The notes under the pieces: generated by a model
Databases searched by the model: none
The model's input: only the letters and a program-made list of their open reading frames with translations
What the model was told of the DNA's origin: nothing
Shown: positions 44,792 to 56,200 of the stretch, piece after piece
Numbering within the stretch: position 1 is the stretch's first letter
Layout of the letters: the number at the start of each line of letters is the position of its first letter
Source: Microglena sp. YARC
Taxonomy: Eukaryota; Chlorophyta; Chlorophyceae; Chlamydomonadales; Chlamydomonadaceae
Assembly (NCBI GenBank): GCA_022414725.1
Contig: CM039463.1
Coordinates: 25,472,366-25,536,365, forward strand
Length of the DNA: 64,000 bases
Direction of reading: 5' to 3'
Program-made: the position numbers and the translations under genes

Positions 44792-46245
44792 TTAAAGGTT
44801 TCTCACAATTTCAGGCTAAATATGTAGATAGAACCGTCCGGAACGAAAAGGGTGCCACCCCCAGCTGATTGTTCCAAGCCATCACCAACATCGCCGCCAG
44901 CAGCATTGCATTGGCCAAAATGTATTGCCTACCCATCTCCAAGAAGTTAGGCACACATACACACACAGACACACATACACACATACACACACATTCGCAC
45001 ATATGCACATACACACACACCCATACACCCATACCCACACATACACACTTACACACACGAGCACATGCATCGCGATATATTTGGACATTGATCGTGTATT
45101 TGAATAATTCAAAACCCTTCCATTCCATGCCAGACTAGAGCAGACGATCCAATCCGAAACCACACTATACCATACCATACCATAATACTATACCATACCG
45201 CTCATACCATTCATACCATACACCATACCATACATACCATACCCATAAGAACCAATGCCATACCCATACTATACCTGCTATACCATAAATAGCCATACCA
45301 TACCATACCATACCATACCATACCATAAAATGCCATACCATACCATACCATACCATACCATACCATACCATACCATACCATAACCATACCATACCATACA
45401 ATGCCATAATACCATACAACATACCATATTACATACCATACCATACCATTACATAAAAGATGCCATACATACCATACCATACCAAACCATACCATACCAT
45501 ACCATACCATAAAATGCAATACCATACCATAAAATGCAATACCATACCATGAAATGCCACACCAGAGCATACCACGCATGACCATACTAAACCCAAACAT
45601 TGAAATGCATTGTGTGCATTCCATGTAGGTGGGTGGCAAGATGCCGACCTGTGCACCTAGCCTCTACATGAAGCTCCTCCTAGCCATCAAATTCAATACC
45701 GCACAGTACCATACCAAACCTAAACCAATACACCAAACCAATACCAAACCATACCAAACCATACTACCATACCAAAAAACCATTCGTTCTACCATTCCAA
45801 AGCTACCATACCAAACTAACCATACAAACCATACCAAACCATACCAAACCATACCAAACCATAAACCAAACCATACCAAAATCGCATTCCAAACCATACC
45901 AAACCTAACTCAAAGATTGAAGCACATCGTGTGTGTTCCATGTTGGTGGTTTGCAAGATGCCGACCTGTTCCCCTAGTCTCAACCTGAAGAACATAAAAC
46001 TCCTCCTAGCCATCCAATTTAACACCACACTATACCATACCATACCACACCACACCACACCATACCATACCATACCACGCAAGAACATACTAAACCCAGA
46101 CATTAAAATGTATCCTGTGCATTCCATGTAGGTGGGTGGCAAGATGCCGACCTGTGCACCTAGTCTCAACATGAAGAACATGAAACTCCTCCTAGCCATC
46201 CAGAAGCTGTCAGAGGAATGCGGCTTTGAGGACATCATCCCCAAG
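41161..46245 (+). CDS. Secreted Cys/Ser-rich protein, unrecognised, 3' end not found
   Basis: Four exons: 41161-41247, 42860-43190, 44157-44536, 46132-46245. All introns are GT-AG and the frames join exactly (912 nt, 304 codons). Exon 1 is a signal peptide: MPSMRALGRMAVPVLAIYLI, then a small-residue end SLAAVGHGQ. Exon 2 has the motif CNYCNHC, a basic stretch RRRRALKE and an alpha-helical part (GEMYETEVAIKLGAKVKAK). Exon 3 starts with a Ser/Thr/Gly-rich linker (about 40 residues), then VFISELAPIQSETVFKASL and a second C-x2-C-x2-C motif, CTACHGC. NCT and NIT are possible N-glycosylation sites. Exon 4 encodes KNMKLLLAIQKLSEECGFED. I do not recognise the family. The gene continues past a donor at 46246 towards the N gap; the start context and the signal peptide fix the first exon. 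Confidence 0.75.
41682..41886. mobile_element. hAT-type MITE (CAGGGATT family)
   Basis: 205 bp from CAGTGATTTTGTTTTC to AAATAAAAATCCCTG, flanked by GCTGATTG (41674-41681) and GCTGATTT (41887-41894), 7 of 8. It shares CTAGCTTTATGGTTTT and TAGCGATCGCTA with 24541-24685. Lies in intron 1 of the secreted-protein gene. Confidence 0.75.
42112..42200. repeat. Partial inverted-repeat element
   Basis: ACAGCTCCCTGAGACTGCCA, CTGGGCCAAACCCAAAGAT and CCAGGTGCCTAGGTTGCTTA match the centre of 43425-43610. Confidence 0.55.
43192..43424 (+). repeat. Dispersed repeat, copy A
   Basis: About 230 bp starting at the donor of exon 2 (TTTTTGGCGAAGCCCCC) and ending CGTCGCAGGCGACGCTGCAT. It matches 58345-58565 in inverted orientation, including GTTGCCACCTGTCGCTCC-type sequence. 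It makes a false extension of the exon 2 reading frame to 43537. Confidence 0.8.
43425..43610. mobile_element. Inverted-repeat (MITE-like) element copy
   Basis: GGCTACCAGCTCCAGCTTCT at the left and AGAAGCTGGTGCTCATAGCT at the right form inverted ends; the core CCACTGGGCCAAACCCAAGG is shared with 42112-42200 and, more weakly, 22285-22495. Directly abuts copy A of the dispersed repeat. Confidence 0.55.
43725..44135. repeat. CACT/CTCT microsatellite
   Basis: Nearly pure CACT tetramers with CTCT and CGCT variants, interrupted three times by CATTCTCTTACC-like phrases. It ends about 20 bp before the acceptor of exon 3. Confidence 0.95.
44801..44950 (+). pseudogene. Duplicated pseudo-exon of the secreted-protein gene
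   Basis: GTAGATAGAACCGTCCGGAA through TTGGCCAAAATGTATTGCCT is a diverged copy of the 3' half of exon 3 (44411-44540), including the sequence up to the donor. An in-frame TGA follows CCCAGC, and the donor has changed from AGGGTAGGC to AAGTTAGGC. It is flanked by TTTCTCACAATTT-type repeats also seen at 44620 and 44731. Confidence 0.85.
45160..46131 (+). repeat. CCATA arrays with exon-edge copies of exon 4 start
   Basis: CCATA pentamers (45160-45560), CCATACCAAA repeats (45700-45900) and CCATACCACA repeats (46020-46080) separate two extra copies of the acceptor plus exon 4 start: 45627-45690 (GTGGGTGGCAAGATGCCGAC) and 45941-46018 (GCAAGATGCCGACCTG...). The true exon 4 begins at 46132. Each copy is preceded by CATTCCATG or the like, so the acceptor context is copied too. 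Confidence 0.88.
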
Positions 46246-47489
46246 GTGTTTGTTACTTCCGCCTGTTGAGATCTATCTTGCCTTGCCCTTGCTCTGTCCC
46301 TTGCCCTTGCTTTGGTATGATCCCCAAGGTGTGTGTTACTGCCGCCTGATGATGTCTACCTTGCCTTGGCCTCTAGCTCTGGCCCTTGCCCTTGCTTTGG
46401 TATGATCCCAAGGTGTGTGTTACTGCCGCCTGATGATGTCTATCTTGCCTTGGCCTCTAGCTCTGGCCCTTGCCCTTGCTTTGGGTATGATCCCCAAGGT
46501 GTGTGTTACTGCGCCTGATGATGTCTATCTTGCCTTGACCTCTAACTCTAGCCCTTGCCCCTGTTTTGGTGGGTATGATCCCCAAGGTGTTCGTTACTGC
46601 CGCCTGATGATGTCTATCTTGCCTTGGCCTCTAGCTTCTGCCTTGCTTGGTATTCCCCATTGACCATGTGTGTTAACCGCCTGCTGGCCTGCCTTGCTTT
46701 GGTATGATCCCCATGGTGTGTGTTACTGCCGGCCTGATAATGTCTATCTTGCCTTGGCCTCTAGCTCTGGCCCTTGCCCTTGCTTTGGTATGATCCCCAA
46801 GGTGTGTGTTACTTACTAGCCGCCTGATGAAATCAGTCTATCTTGGCCTTGACCTCTAGCTCTGGCCCTTGCCCTTGTTTTTTGTATGATCCCCAAGGTG
46901 TGTGTTACTGCCGCCATGATGAGTGTCTATTTGGGCCATTGGCCTCTTACGCTCTGGGCCCTTGGCCCTTGCTTTGGTTGAATCCCCAAGGTGTTCGGTT
47001 ACTGGCGCAGCCGCCTGATTGATGGGTCTTCTTGCCTTGGCCGGCTCTGGGTCCCTTGCCTTGGGCCCTTCTTGGATGACCCCAAGGTTGTGGGATTACT
47101 GGGCCTCCTGAATGGATATCTATCTTGCCCCTTGGGGCCTCTAGCTCTGGCCTTGCCCTTGCTTTGGTATGATGCCGCAAGGTGTGTGTTACTTCTGGCG
47201 CTGAATGATGTCTATCTTGCCTTGGCCTTAGTCTGGCCCTTGCCTTGCTTGGGTAATGGAATCCCCAAGGTGTGTGTTACTGCCCTGATATGTCTTATCT
47301 TGCTTGGCCTCTAGCTCTGCCTTGCCCTTGCTTTGGTATGATCCAAGGATGTGTGTTACTTTTGCCGCTGATGATATCTATCTTTGCCCTTGGCCTCTAG
47401 CATTGGCCCTGCCCTTGCTTTGGTATGAATCCCCAAGGTGTGTGTTACTGCCGCCTGATAATGTCTGTCTTGGCCTTGACCTCTAACTC
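46246..47489 (+). repeat. Exon-edge array of the exon 4 end, noisy
   Basis: About 16 units of roughly 85-90 bp, each with ATGATCCCCAAGGTGTGTGT, GCCGCCTGATGATGTCTATC and TTGCCTTGGCCTCTAGCTCT. The part ATCCCCAAGGTG copies the last bases of exon 4 and its donor. Units from about 46640 on contain many small indels, unlike the clean ones before, and the array runs into the N gap. Confidence 0.85.
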
Positions 47490-48489
47490 NNNNNNNNNNN
47501 NNNNNNNNNNNNNNNNNNNNNNNNNNNNNNNNNNNNNNNNNNNNNNNNNNNNNNNNNNNNNNNNNNNNNNNNNNNNNNNNNNNNNNNNNNNNNNNNNNNN
47601 NNNNNNNNNNNNNNNNNNNNNNNNNNNNNNNNNNNNNNNNNNNNNNNNNNNNNNNNNNNNNNNNNNNNNNNNNNNNNNNNNNNNNNNNNNNNNNNNNNNN
47701 NNNNNNNNNNNNNNNNNNNNNNNNNNNNNNNNNNNNNNNNNNNNNNNNNNNNNNNNNNNNNNNNNNNNNNNNNNNNNNNNNNNNNNNNNNNNNNNNNNNN
47801 NNNNNNNNNNNNNNNNNNNNNNNNNNNNNNNNNNNNNNNNNNNNNNNNNNNNNNNNNNNNNNNNNNNNNNNNNNNNNNNNNNNNNNNNNNNNNNNNNNNN
47901 NNNNNNNNNNNNNNNNNNNNNNNNNNNNNNNNNNNNNNNNNNNNNNNNNNNNNNNNNNNNNNNNNNNNNNNNNNNNNNNNNNNNNNNNNNNNNNNNNNNN
48001 NNNNNNNNNNNNNNNNNNNNNNNNNNNNNNNNNNNNNNNNNNNNNNNNNNNNNNNNNNNNNNNNNNNNNNNNNNNNNNNNNNNNNNNNNNNNNNNNNNNN
48101 NNNNNNNNNNNNNNNNNNNNNNNNNNNNNNNNNNNNNNNNNNNNNNNNNNNNNNNNNNNNNNNNNNNNNNNNNNNNNNNNNNNNNNNNNNNNNNNNNNNN
48201 NNNNNNNNNNNNNNNNNNNNNNNNNNNNNNNNNNNNNNNNNNNNNNNNNNNNNNNNNNNNNNNNNNNNNNNNNNNNNNNNNNNNNNNNNNNNNNNNNNNN
48301 NNNNNNNNNNNNNNNNNNNNNNNNNNNNNNNNNNNNNNNNNNNNNNNNNNNNNNNNNNNNNNNNNNNNNNNNNNNNNNNNNNNNNNNNNNNNNNNNNNNN
48401 NNNNNNNNNNNNNNNNNNNNNNNNNNNNNNNNNNNNNNNNNNNNNNNNNNNNNNNNNNNNNNNNNNNNNNNNNNNNNNNNNNNNNNNNN
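47490..48489. other. Assembly gap, 1000 N
   Basis: Exactly 1000 unknown bases. It interrupts repeats and probably hides the 3' part of the secreted-protein gene, the 5' exon(s) of SDA1, or both. Confidence 1.
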
Positions 48490-49067
48490 GATGAGATGTG
48501 GGCAAGCAAATATGGATCATATTGTGCGTTAATCATGCATGTGACAAGGGGAAGGTATGCAGGAGGAGATGCAGAGTTGGTGTACATATCCAATGCGCAA
48601 ACAGGGGGTGCACAGGAATCGTGTCATGCTTGATATCCCATCATGTGACGTGGGCAAGCAAAGAATGATCGATATTTGGTGTGCATCCAACATGTGAACG
48701 TGGGAAGGTTATGCAGGAGGGGAATTGCCTAGTGAGTTACATTATCCATGCCACAACAGGGGGGTGCACAGGAGAATCGTGTCTCATGCATGGGTATCAT
48801 GCATGTGACGTGGGCAAGCATAAGAAGATACTAGTTGTGTGTGATCCATGTATGTACAGGGGGAAGCTAAGCGGTGAGGTGTCATTGCAGGGTGATGTTG
48901 CATATCCAATGCTTTCCATGCATGTGTTAACCATGCTTGTGACGTGGGAAAGCAAAGACGGACAGTATTTGTGTGTGTATCCAATGCACGTGACAAGGGG
49001 AAGCTAGGAGGAGGTGCATTGTAGGGGGGGAGATTCTCACAGAGGGGGTGGTACGGAGGGGGGGGGG

Positions 49068-49127
<60 letters not shown>

Positions 49128-49230
49128 GAGATGCTTTCATTTTTGTTAAACTTGCTGTGACGTGGGCAAGTAAATTAAGAGGGACATTGTATGTTTGTGT
49201 AACCGGCGTATGTGACACAACTCTAACCGC
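48490..49230. repeat. Degenerate GTGACGTGGGCAAGCAAA repeats and a poly-G run
   Basis: Irregular units with CATGTGACGTGGGCAAGCAA, CAATGCATGTGACAAGGGG and GCAGGAGG. A run of more than 50 G (about 49070-49124) follows. Confidence 0.75.
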
Positions 49231-49339
49231 TCACCCAACAAGCACTGAACATAACCTACTCAACACTAACCACTAACCATTATGTCCCACATTATCTACA
49301 TCATTACCCACTGTCTCAACATCAACATCAATCACTGAC

Positions 49340-50200
49340 GCAGTACGCGCATTACAGGCCTATTGACACTTCGCTGAAGCCTTAGCAAGGAGTCCAAGAG
49401 TTTGGTGACTTGGTCGCATGTCGTCGCCAGTGAAATGGTGCACATGTGCTCTTGTCCGCTTGCTGGCATGTTCATCACTAATTGATTTTTTCTATAGGGT
49501 GGAACATGTACAGAGCAACCAAACCAAACAATTTGATCAGACCAGACTGGACCGACAAATCGTACCATAAGACACAAACCAAACAATCCTGACCAGCGAC
49601 CAGACAAAGCACACCAAACACACAAGCCACCAATTCTGGCCAGACCTAGACCGGACCAGACCAAGAGACACAAAAGACACAAACAAACAACCGACAGACC
49701 GGACCAGCCACAAATCGCACACCAGAGCCCACTATACGCAAGACCACAGTTTCTGACCCCGACCAAGACACAAATGTTAGCAAGAAGACACGATAACCAA
49801 TCCTGTCTAGCCCAGTCGACCAAGAGACTCATAAGACTCACACCAAACCACACAAGCCAAACAATTCTGACAGATCCATGACCGAAACCAGACCAAATCG
49901 TAACCAAAAGACACAAACCAAAACCAATGCCTGACAGACCGGACCAGAACCAAAGCACATCCAAACCACACAAGCCAAACCAATCCTGACCAGACAGACG
50001 GACCAAATCACATCAAAAGACTCAAACCAACCAATCCTGACAGACCAGACCGGACCAAATCACATCAAAAGACTCAAAACCAACCCAATCCTGACCAGAC
50101 CAGACGACCAAAATACATCAAAAGACTAAACCAACCCATCCTGACAGACCAGACCGGACTAGACCAACCAGACTAGAATCACACAACGGCGCAAACCAAC
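49340..50200. repeat. GACCAGACCGGACCAAA array before SDA1
   Basis: Units of about 50 bp with AATCCTGACCAGACCAGACC and CACATCAAAAGACTCAAACC, with many indels, end about 30 bp before the first visible SDA1 acceptor. No SDA1 first exon could be found here. Confidence 0.85.
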
Positions 50201-50227
50201 ACAAGTACACCAGCCCTATCCACCTAG

Positions 50228-53200
50228 GTTTGCAAATGCTACCCCGCGGAGACTGTTGGCTTTGCTGAGCAAGTGATGGGCCTTCTGGATTCGCACTATG
50301 CTGACCTAGATGGGTCACTGCGTCGCTCCATGGTCCAGGTAGGCAACGTGTCTTTTTTTTTTTTATTAACATAGGCCAGGTAGGCATTGTGTATTTTTAT
50401 TTTTATATTATATACTTTTAATTCTTCAGAATCTTTCCAGAAATTTGCTAGTATGCGGAATGATGGTGGAACAAAATGGAGTGCAGCCGACCTAGATGGC
50501 TTACTGTGCCTCTCCATAGCCCTGGTAGTTGCTGTGGCCGAACTAGCAAAGGTGTGCTTTAGGGTGAAGGTGACCTTTGCGTCCCATCGACTTTTTCATA
50601 ATATCCATGCATATGAACATTGAATAAATAGAGAAATGTCTTTTTTTTATTATTTTTCTCTGCCCCCCTCCTAGTTCTTTCTACACTGCAAAAGACTTAT
50701 TTCGGCTGCTTTTCAGATCCTTTTTCTGATCCCTTTTCTGATCTTTATTCTGCTGCTTAATTGTCTGACCCCCCCCCGCCCCCCCTTGGTGTGCTTGATC
50801 TTTCAGGGCCTTATCCTGCAGCTTATTTTGATGCTTCTTCTCTGCCCCTTCTCTTCGTCTACACTGTAGGGTCTTATTTCACTGCTTTATTCTGGCTTAT
50901 TATCCCTCCTCCCCTGCTGCGTGCTTGATCCCTTCATGGCCTTATTCTGCTCCTTTATTCTGCAGCTCATGTCTGACCCCCCACCCCACCCCTGGTGTGC
51001 TTTGATTTCCGCTTCAGGGCTTATCCTGCTGCTTATCTCTACTCCTTATTTCTGAATCCTTATTCTGCTGCTCATTGTCTGACCCTCCACCCCACCCCTG
51101 GGTGTGCTTGGGATCCTTCAGGGCCTTATCCTGCTGCTTATTTCATACTCCTTTTATTCTGATCCTTATTCTGTCTGCTCATTGTCTGACCCCCCACCCC
51201 CACCCCTGGTGTGCTTGATCCCTTCAGGGCCTTATCCTGCTGCTTATTCTACTCCTTATTCTGCTGCTCATTGTCTGACCCCCCACCCCCTGCTGTGCTT
51301 GATCCCTTCAGGGCCTTATCCTGCTGCACAACCGCCATCAGCTGGACCCCCTCACGGTGTTGCCGCTCTTCTTTCGCTTGTTCCGCTGCCAGGACAAGCA
51401 ACTGCGCCACTTGCTGTACAAGCACATCATCTCAGGTGGGTGGGTGTGAGTGTATGTGTACAAGCACATCATCTCAGGTGGGTGGGTGTGAGTGTGTGTG
51501 TACAAGCACATCATCTCAGGTGGGTGGGTGTGAGTGTGTGTGTACAAGCACATCATCTCAGGTGGGTGGGTGTGAGTGTGTGTGTACAAGCACATCATCT
51601 CAGGTGGGTGGGTGTGAGTGTGTGTGTACAAGCACATCATCTCAGGTGTGTGTGTGTGTGTGTGTGTACAAGCACATCATCCCAGGTGGGTGGGTGTGAG
51701 TGTGTGTGTACAAGCACATCATCTCAGGTGGGTGGGTGTGAGTGTGTGTGTACCTTTCCCAAATGTACATCCCTATTCTAAGTGTACAACACTATCCCAA
51801 ATGTACATCCCCATTCTAAGTGTACATCACTACCCCAAATGTACATCCCTATTCTAAGTGTACATCACCATCCCAAATGTACATCCCTATCCCAAATGTA
51901 CCTCCCCATTATAAGTGTACATCACTATCCTAAATGTACCTCCCCATTATTAGTGTACATCACTGTCCCAAATGTACCTCCCCATTATAAGTGTACATCA
52001 CTACCCCAAATGGACATCCCTATTCTAAGTGTACATCACCATCCCAAATGTACATCCCTATCCCAAATGTACCTCCCCATTATAAGTGTACATCACTATC
52101 CTAAATGTACCTCCCCATTATTAGTGTACATCACTATCCCAAATGTACAGCCCTGTCCCAAGTGTATATCCCTATCCTTAATGTACATCACTATCCCAAA
52201 TGTACATCCCTGTCCCAAGTGTATATCCCTATCCTTAATGTACATCACTATCCCAAATGTACATCCATGTCCCAAGTGTATATCCCTATCCTTAATGTAC
52301 ATCACTATCCCAAATGTACATCCCTGTCCCAAGTGTATATCCCTATCCTTAATGTACATCACTATCCCAAATGTACATCCCTGTCCCAAGTGTATATCCC
52401 TATCCTTAATGTACATCACTATCCCAAATGTACATCCATGTCCCAAGTGTATATCCCTATCCTTAATGTACATCACTATCCCAAATGTACATCCCTGTCC
52501 CAAGTGTATATCCCTATCCTTAATGTACATCACTATCCCAAATGTACATCTCTGTCCCAAGTGTATATCCCTATCCTTAATGTACATCACTATCCCAAAT
52601 GTCAACCCCTAGCCCCAATCTCCTATTTCTGTCCCCAGATATCAAGAATGCCAACAAGAAGCACAGGAACGAGCGCCTCAACCGCTCTCTGCAGAACTTC
52701 ATGTATAGTGTGATTGGCGATGACAACGAGGCAGCTGCCAAGAAGTCGCTGGCGGTTTGTACAGAGCTGTGGCGTCGACATGTGTGGAGGGATGCCCGTA
52801 CTGTCAACGTCATCGGTAAGCTCTTTGTGATTTTGGGGTACGGAACAGGTGGTGGTTTGTACAACCTACTTGCATACAACTTCCCAAGACATGCATCAAT
52901 TATTGATAACCAGGACGTGCTGGTTCCAACTGTCTCCCTAACCCCCACCCCATACCCACTCCCCACCCACGCCCAAGACCTCACAACCCCCCTTGTACCC
53001 ACAACTGTAGCGAGTGCGGCTCACCACAACCCCCCCCCCCCCCCCCCCCCCCTCCCATCTCCCCCCCCCCCCATACCCTCCCATACCCACAACCCCCCTT
53101 GTACCCACAACTGTAGCGAGTGCGGCTCCCCCCCCCCCCCCCCCCCCCCCCCCTCCATCTCCCCCCCCCCCCCCCCCATACCCTCCCATACCCACAACCC

Positions 53201-56200
53201 CCCTTGTACCCACAACTGTAGCGAGTGCGGCTCACCACACACACACACACACACCCCTCCATCTCCCCCCCCCCATACCCTCCCATACCCACAACCCCCA
53301 TTGTACCCACAACTGTAAGCGAGTGCGGCTCACCACAACCCCCCTCCCATCTCCCCCCCCCCCATACCCTCCCATACCCACAACCCCCTTGTACCCACAA
53401 CTGTAGCGAGTGCGGCTCACCACAACCCCCCCCCCCCCCCCCCCCCCCCCCCTCCCATCTCCCCCCATACCCTCCATACTCACAACCCCCCTTGTACCCA
53501 CAACTGTAGCGAGTGTGGCTCACCTCAACCCCCCCCCCCCCCCCCCCCCCCATCTCCCCCCCTCAAAACCCTCCCTTACCACAAGCCTCCTTGTACCCAC
53601 AAACTGTAGCGAGTGCTGCGCACCACAAAAGCCCGCGCATCATGGTGGCTGTCATGAAGTTCTTCCTGGGTCAGGACCAAGAGGAGAACGCTGGCAGTGA
53701 TGATGAGGATGGCGGAAACAAAGGACCCCCCGATGATGACAACTACAAGGCTTCCATGCCCACCAAGCAGGAGGTTTACAACACAACCAAGAAGGTGAAC
53801 ACAGAGTTTATGTTGTAGGAAACTAGCCAACAAGCCAACTAGCCTAGCAAACTACCAAAGCATGAGTTGTACAACATAAACAAGAAGGTGAACACAGAGT
53901 GCATATCCTAGGCAAAAAGGCAAAAATCAAACTATCAAAGCAGGAGTAATACAACACAAACAATAAGGTACATGCCGAGTGTTTATCCCAGGCAAATAGG
54001 CAAATTGCTAATTAGCCAACTGTTGAAGCAGCAGGTATGCAAAACGACCAAGAAGGTACATGTCAAGTGTATGTCCTTGGCAACTAGGCAACTAGCCAAC
54101 TAGCCTAGCAAACTATCAAAGCAGGAGTAATACAACACAACCAAGAAGGTACGTGCTGAGTGTCTATCTTAGGAAACTAGGCAAATAGCCAACTACCAGA
54201 GCAGGAGGTCTACAACACAGGCCCCAGCACCCGGATGAGATGCCCTCCAATTTGACCTAACTAACTAAGTAATATCCTAGCCAACTATCCAACTGCCCTG
54301 GTCAACTGTCCTATTGAACGCACAAAATATTTACTCAACCAGAAGTATTGCAAAGACAGAAGTGATCACTAATTCACTATCATCATTTCCAAACCTGTGA
54401 AGGGACCTTGATCAAGCAAAAGAGGTAAAGATCACTAATTCACTATCATCGTTCCCAAAATTGTGCAGGGAACCCGATCAAGCAAAAAGAAGAAGATGCA
54501 CAAGCTCAAGCGAGTGGTGGATCACTAACTCACTATCATCCTTCCCTAACCTTTGCAGGGAACTCGATCAAGCAAAAACAAATAGTGATCACTAATTCAC
54601 TACCACCCTTCACAAAACTCTGCAGGGAACCCGATCAAGCAAAGAGAAGAAGATGCACAAGCTCAAGCGAGTGGTGGATCACTAACTCACTATCACTTCC
54701 CTAACATTTGCAGGGAACTTGATGTAGCAAAAAAAAGTAGTGACCTCTAATCCACTATCACCTTTCACAAAATTCTGCAGGGAACTCGAACAAGCAAAAA
54801 GAAGAAAATGCACAAGCTGAAGCGAGGGGTGGATCATTAACTCACTATCATCCTTCCCTAACATTTGCAGGGAACCCGATCAAGCAAAAAGAAAAAGATG
54901 CACAAGCTGAAGCGAGTGGTGGAGAAGGTGAAGAAGCAAGAGAGGAGGGGCAATGAGAGCCACACGGAGTCCTTTGCTGCCCTGCATCTACTGCATGACC
55001 CTCAGGTAGGCTTGAGGGTGTGGTGGGGGAGGGGTACGGTGTGTATGGGGGTGGGTGATGAGAGCCACACAGAGTCCTTCGCTGCCTTGCATCTACTGCA
55101 TGACCCTCAGGTAGGCTTGAGGGTGTGGTGGGGGAGGGGTACGGTGTGCATGGGGGTGGGTGATGAGAGCCACACAGAGTCCTTCGCTGCCTTGCATCTA
55201 CTGCGTGACCCTCAGGTAGGGTTGAGGGTGTGGTGGGGGTGAGGTATCGGGGTTGGGGCAGGGTATCGGGGTGGGGGTAGGGTATGGGGGTGGGGGTGGT
55301 TGCTAAGAGCCACACGGAGTCCTTTGCTGCCCTGCATCTACTGCATGACCCTCAGGTAGGGTTGAGGGTGTGGTGGGGGTGGGGTATCAGGGTTGTGGCA
55401 GGGTATCAGGGTGGGGGTAGGGGATGGGATGGGGGGTGGTTGCTAAGAGCCACACGGAGTCCTTTGCTGCCCTGCATCTACTGCATGACCCTCAGGTAGG
55501 GTTGAGGGTGTGGTGGGGGTGAGGCATCGGGTTGGGGCAGGGTATCGGGGTGGGGGTAGGGTATGGGGGTGGGTGCTCAGAGCCACACGGAGTCCTTTGC
55601 TGCCCTGCATCTACTGCATGACCCTCAGGTAGGGTTGAGGGTGTGGTGGGGGTGGGGTATCGGGTTGGGGGTAGGGGTGGGTGATGAGAGCCACACAGAT
55701 TCCTTTGCTGCTCTGCATTCCCTTTAGCCCACGTGTCCCTACCCCACCCACCCGCCACCACCACCACCCACCATCCCCAGATGTTGCCAAGTCCCCCTCC
55801 TACTCCCACAACAAGACCTTGTCCCTTCCCCATCCACCCACCCACCACCACCCACCATCTCCAGGTGTGGCCAAGTCCCCCTCCTACTCCCACGACAAGA
55901 CCTTGTCCCTACCCCATCCACCCACCCACCACCACCCACCATCCCCAGATGTGGCCAAGTCCCCCTCCTACTCCCACGACAAGACCTTGTCTCTACCCCA
56001 TCCACCCACCCACCACCACCCACCATCTCCAGGTGTGGCCAAGTCCCCCTCCTACTCCCACGACAAGACCTTGTCCCTACCCCATCCACCCACCCACCAC
56101 CACCACCCACCATCTCCAGGTGTGGCCAAGTCCCCTCCTACTCCCACGACAAGACCTTGTCCCTACCCCATCCACCCACCCACCACCACCCACCATCTCC

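Noticed and set aside
47425..48633. Open frames of about 345-402 codons
   Set aside because: They consist almost entirely of the N gap.
53795..53818. SDA1 ending at the stop TAG 53816-53818
   Set aside because: The stop lies after a donor (GTGAAC at 53795); the next exon at 54871 continues the SDA1 family sequence in frame.
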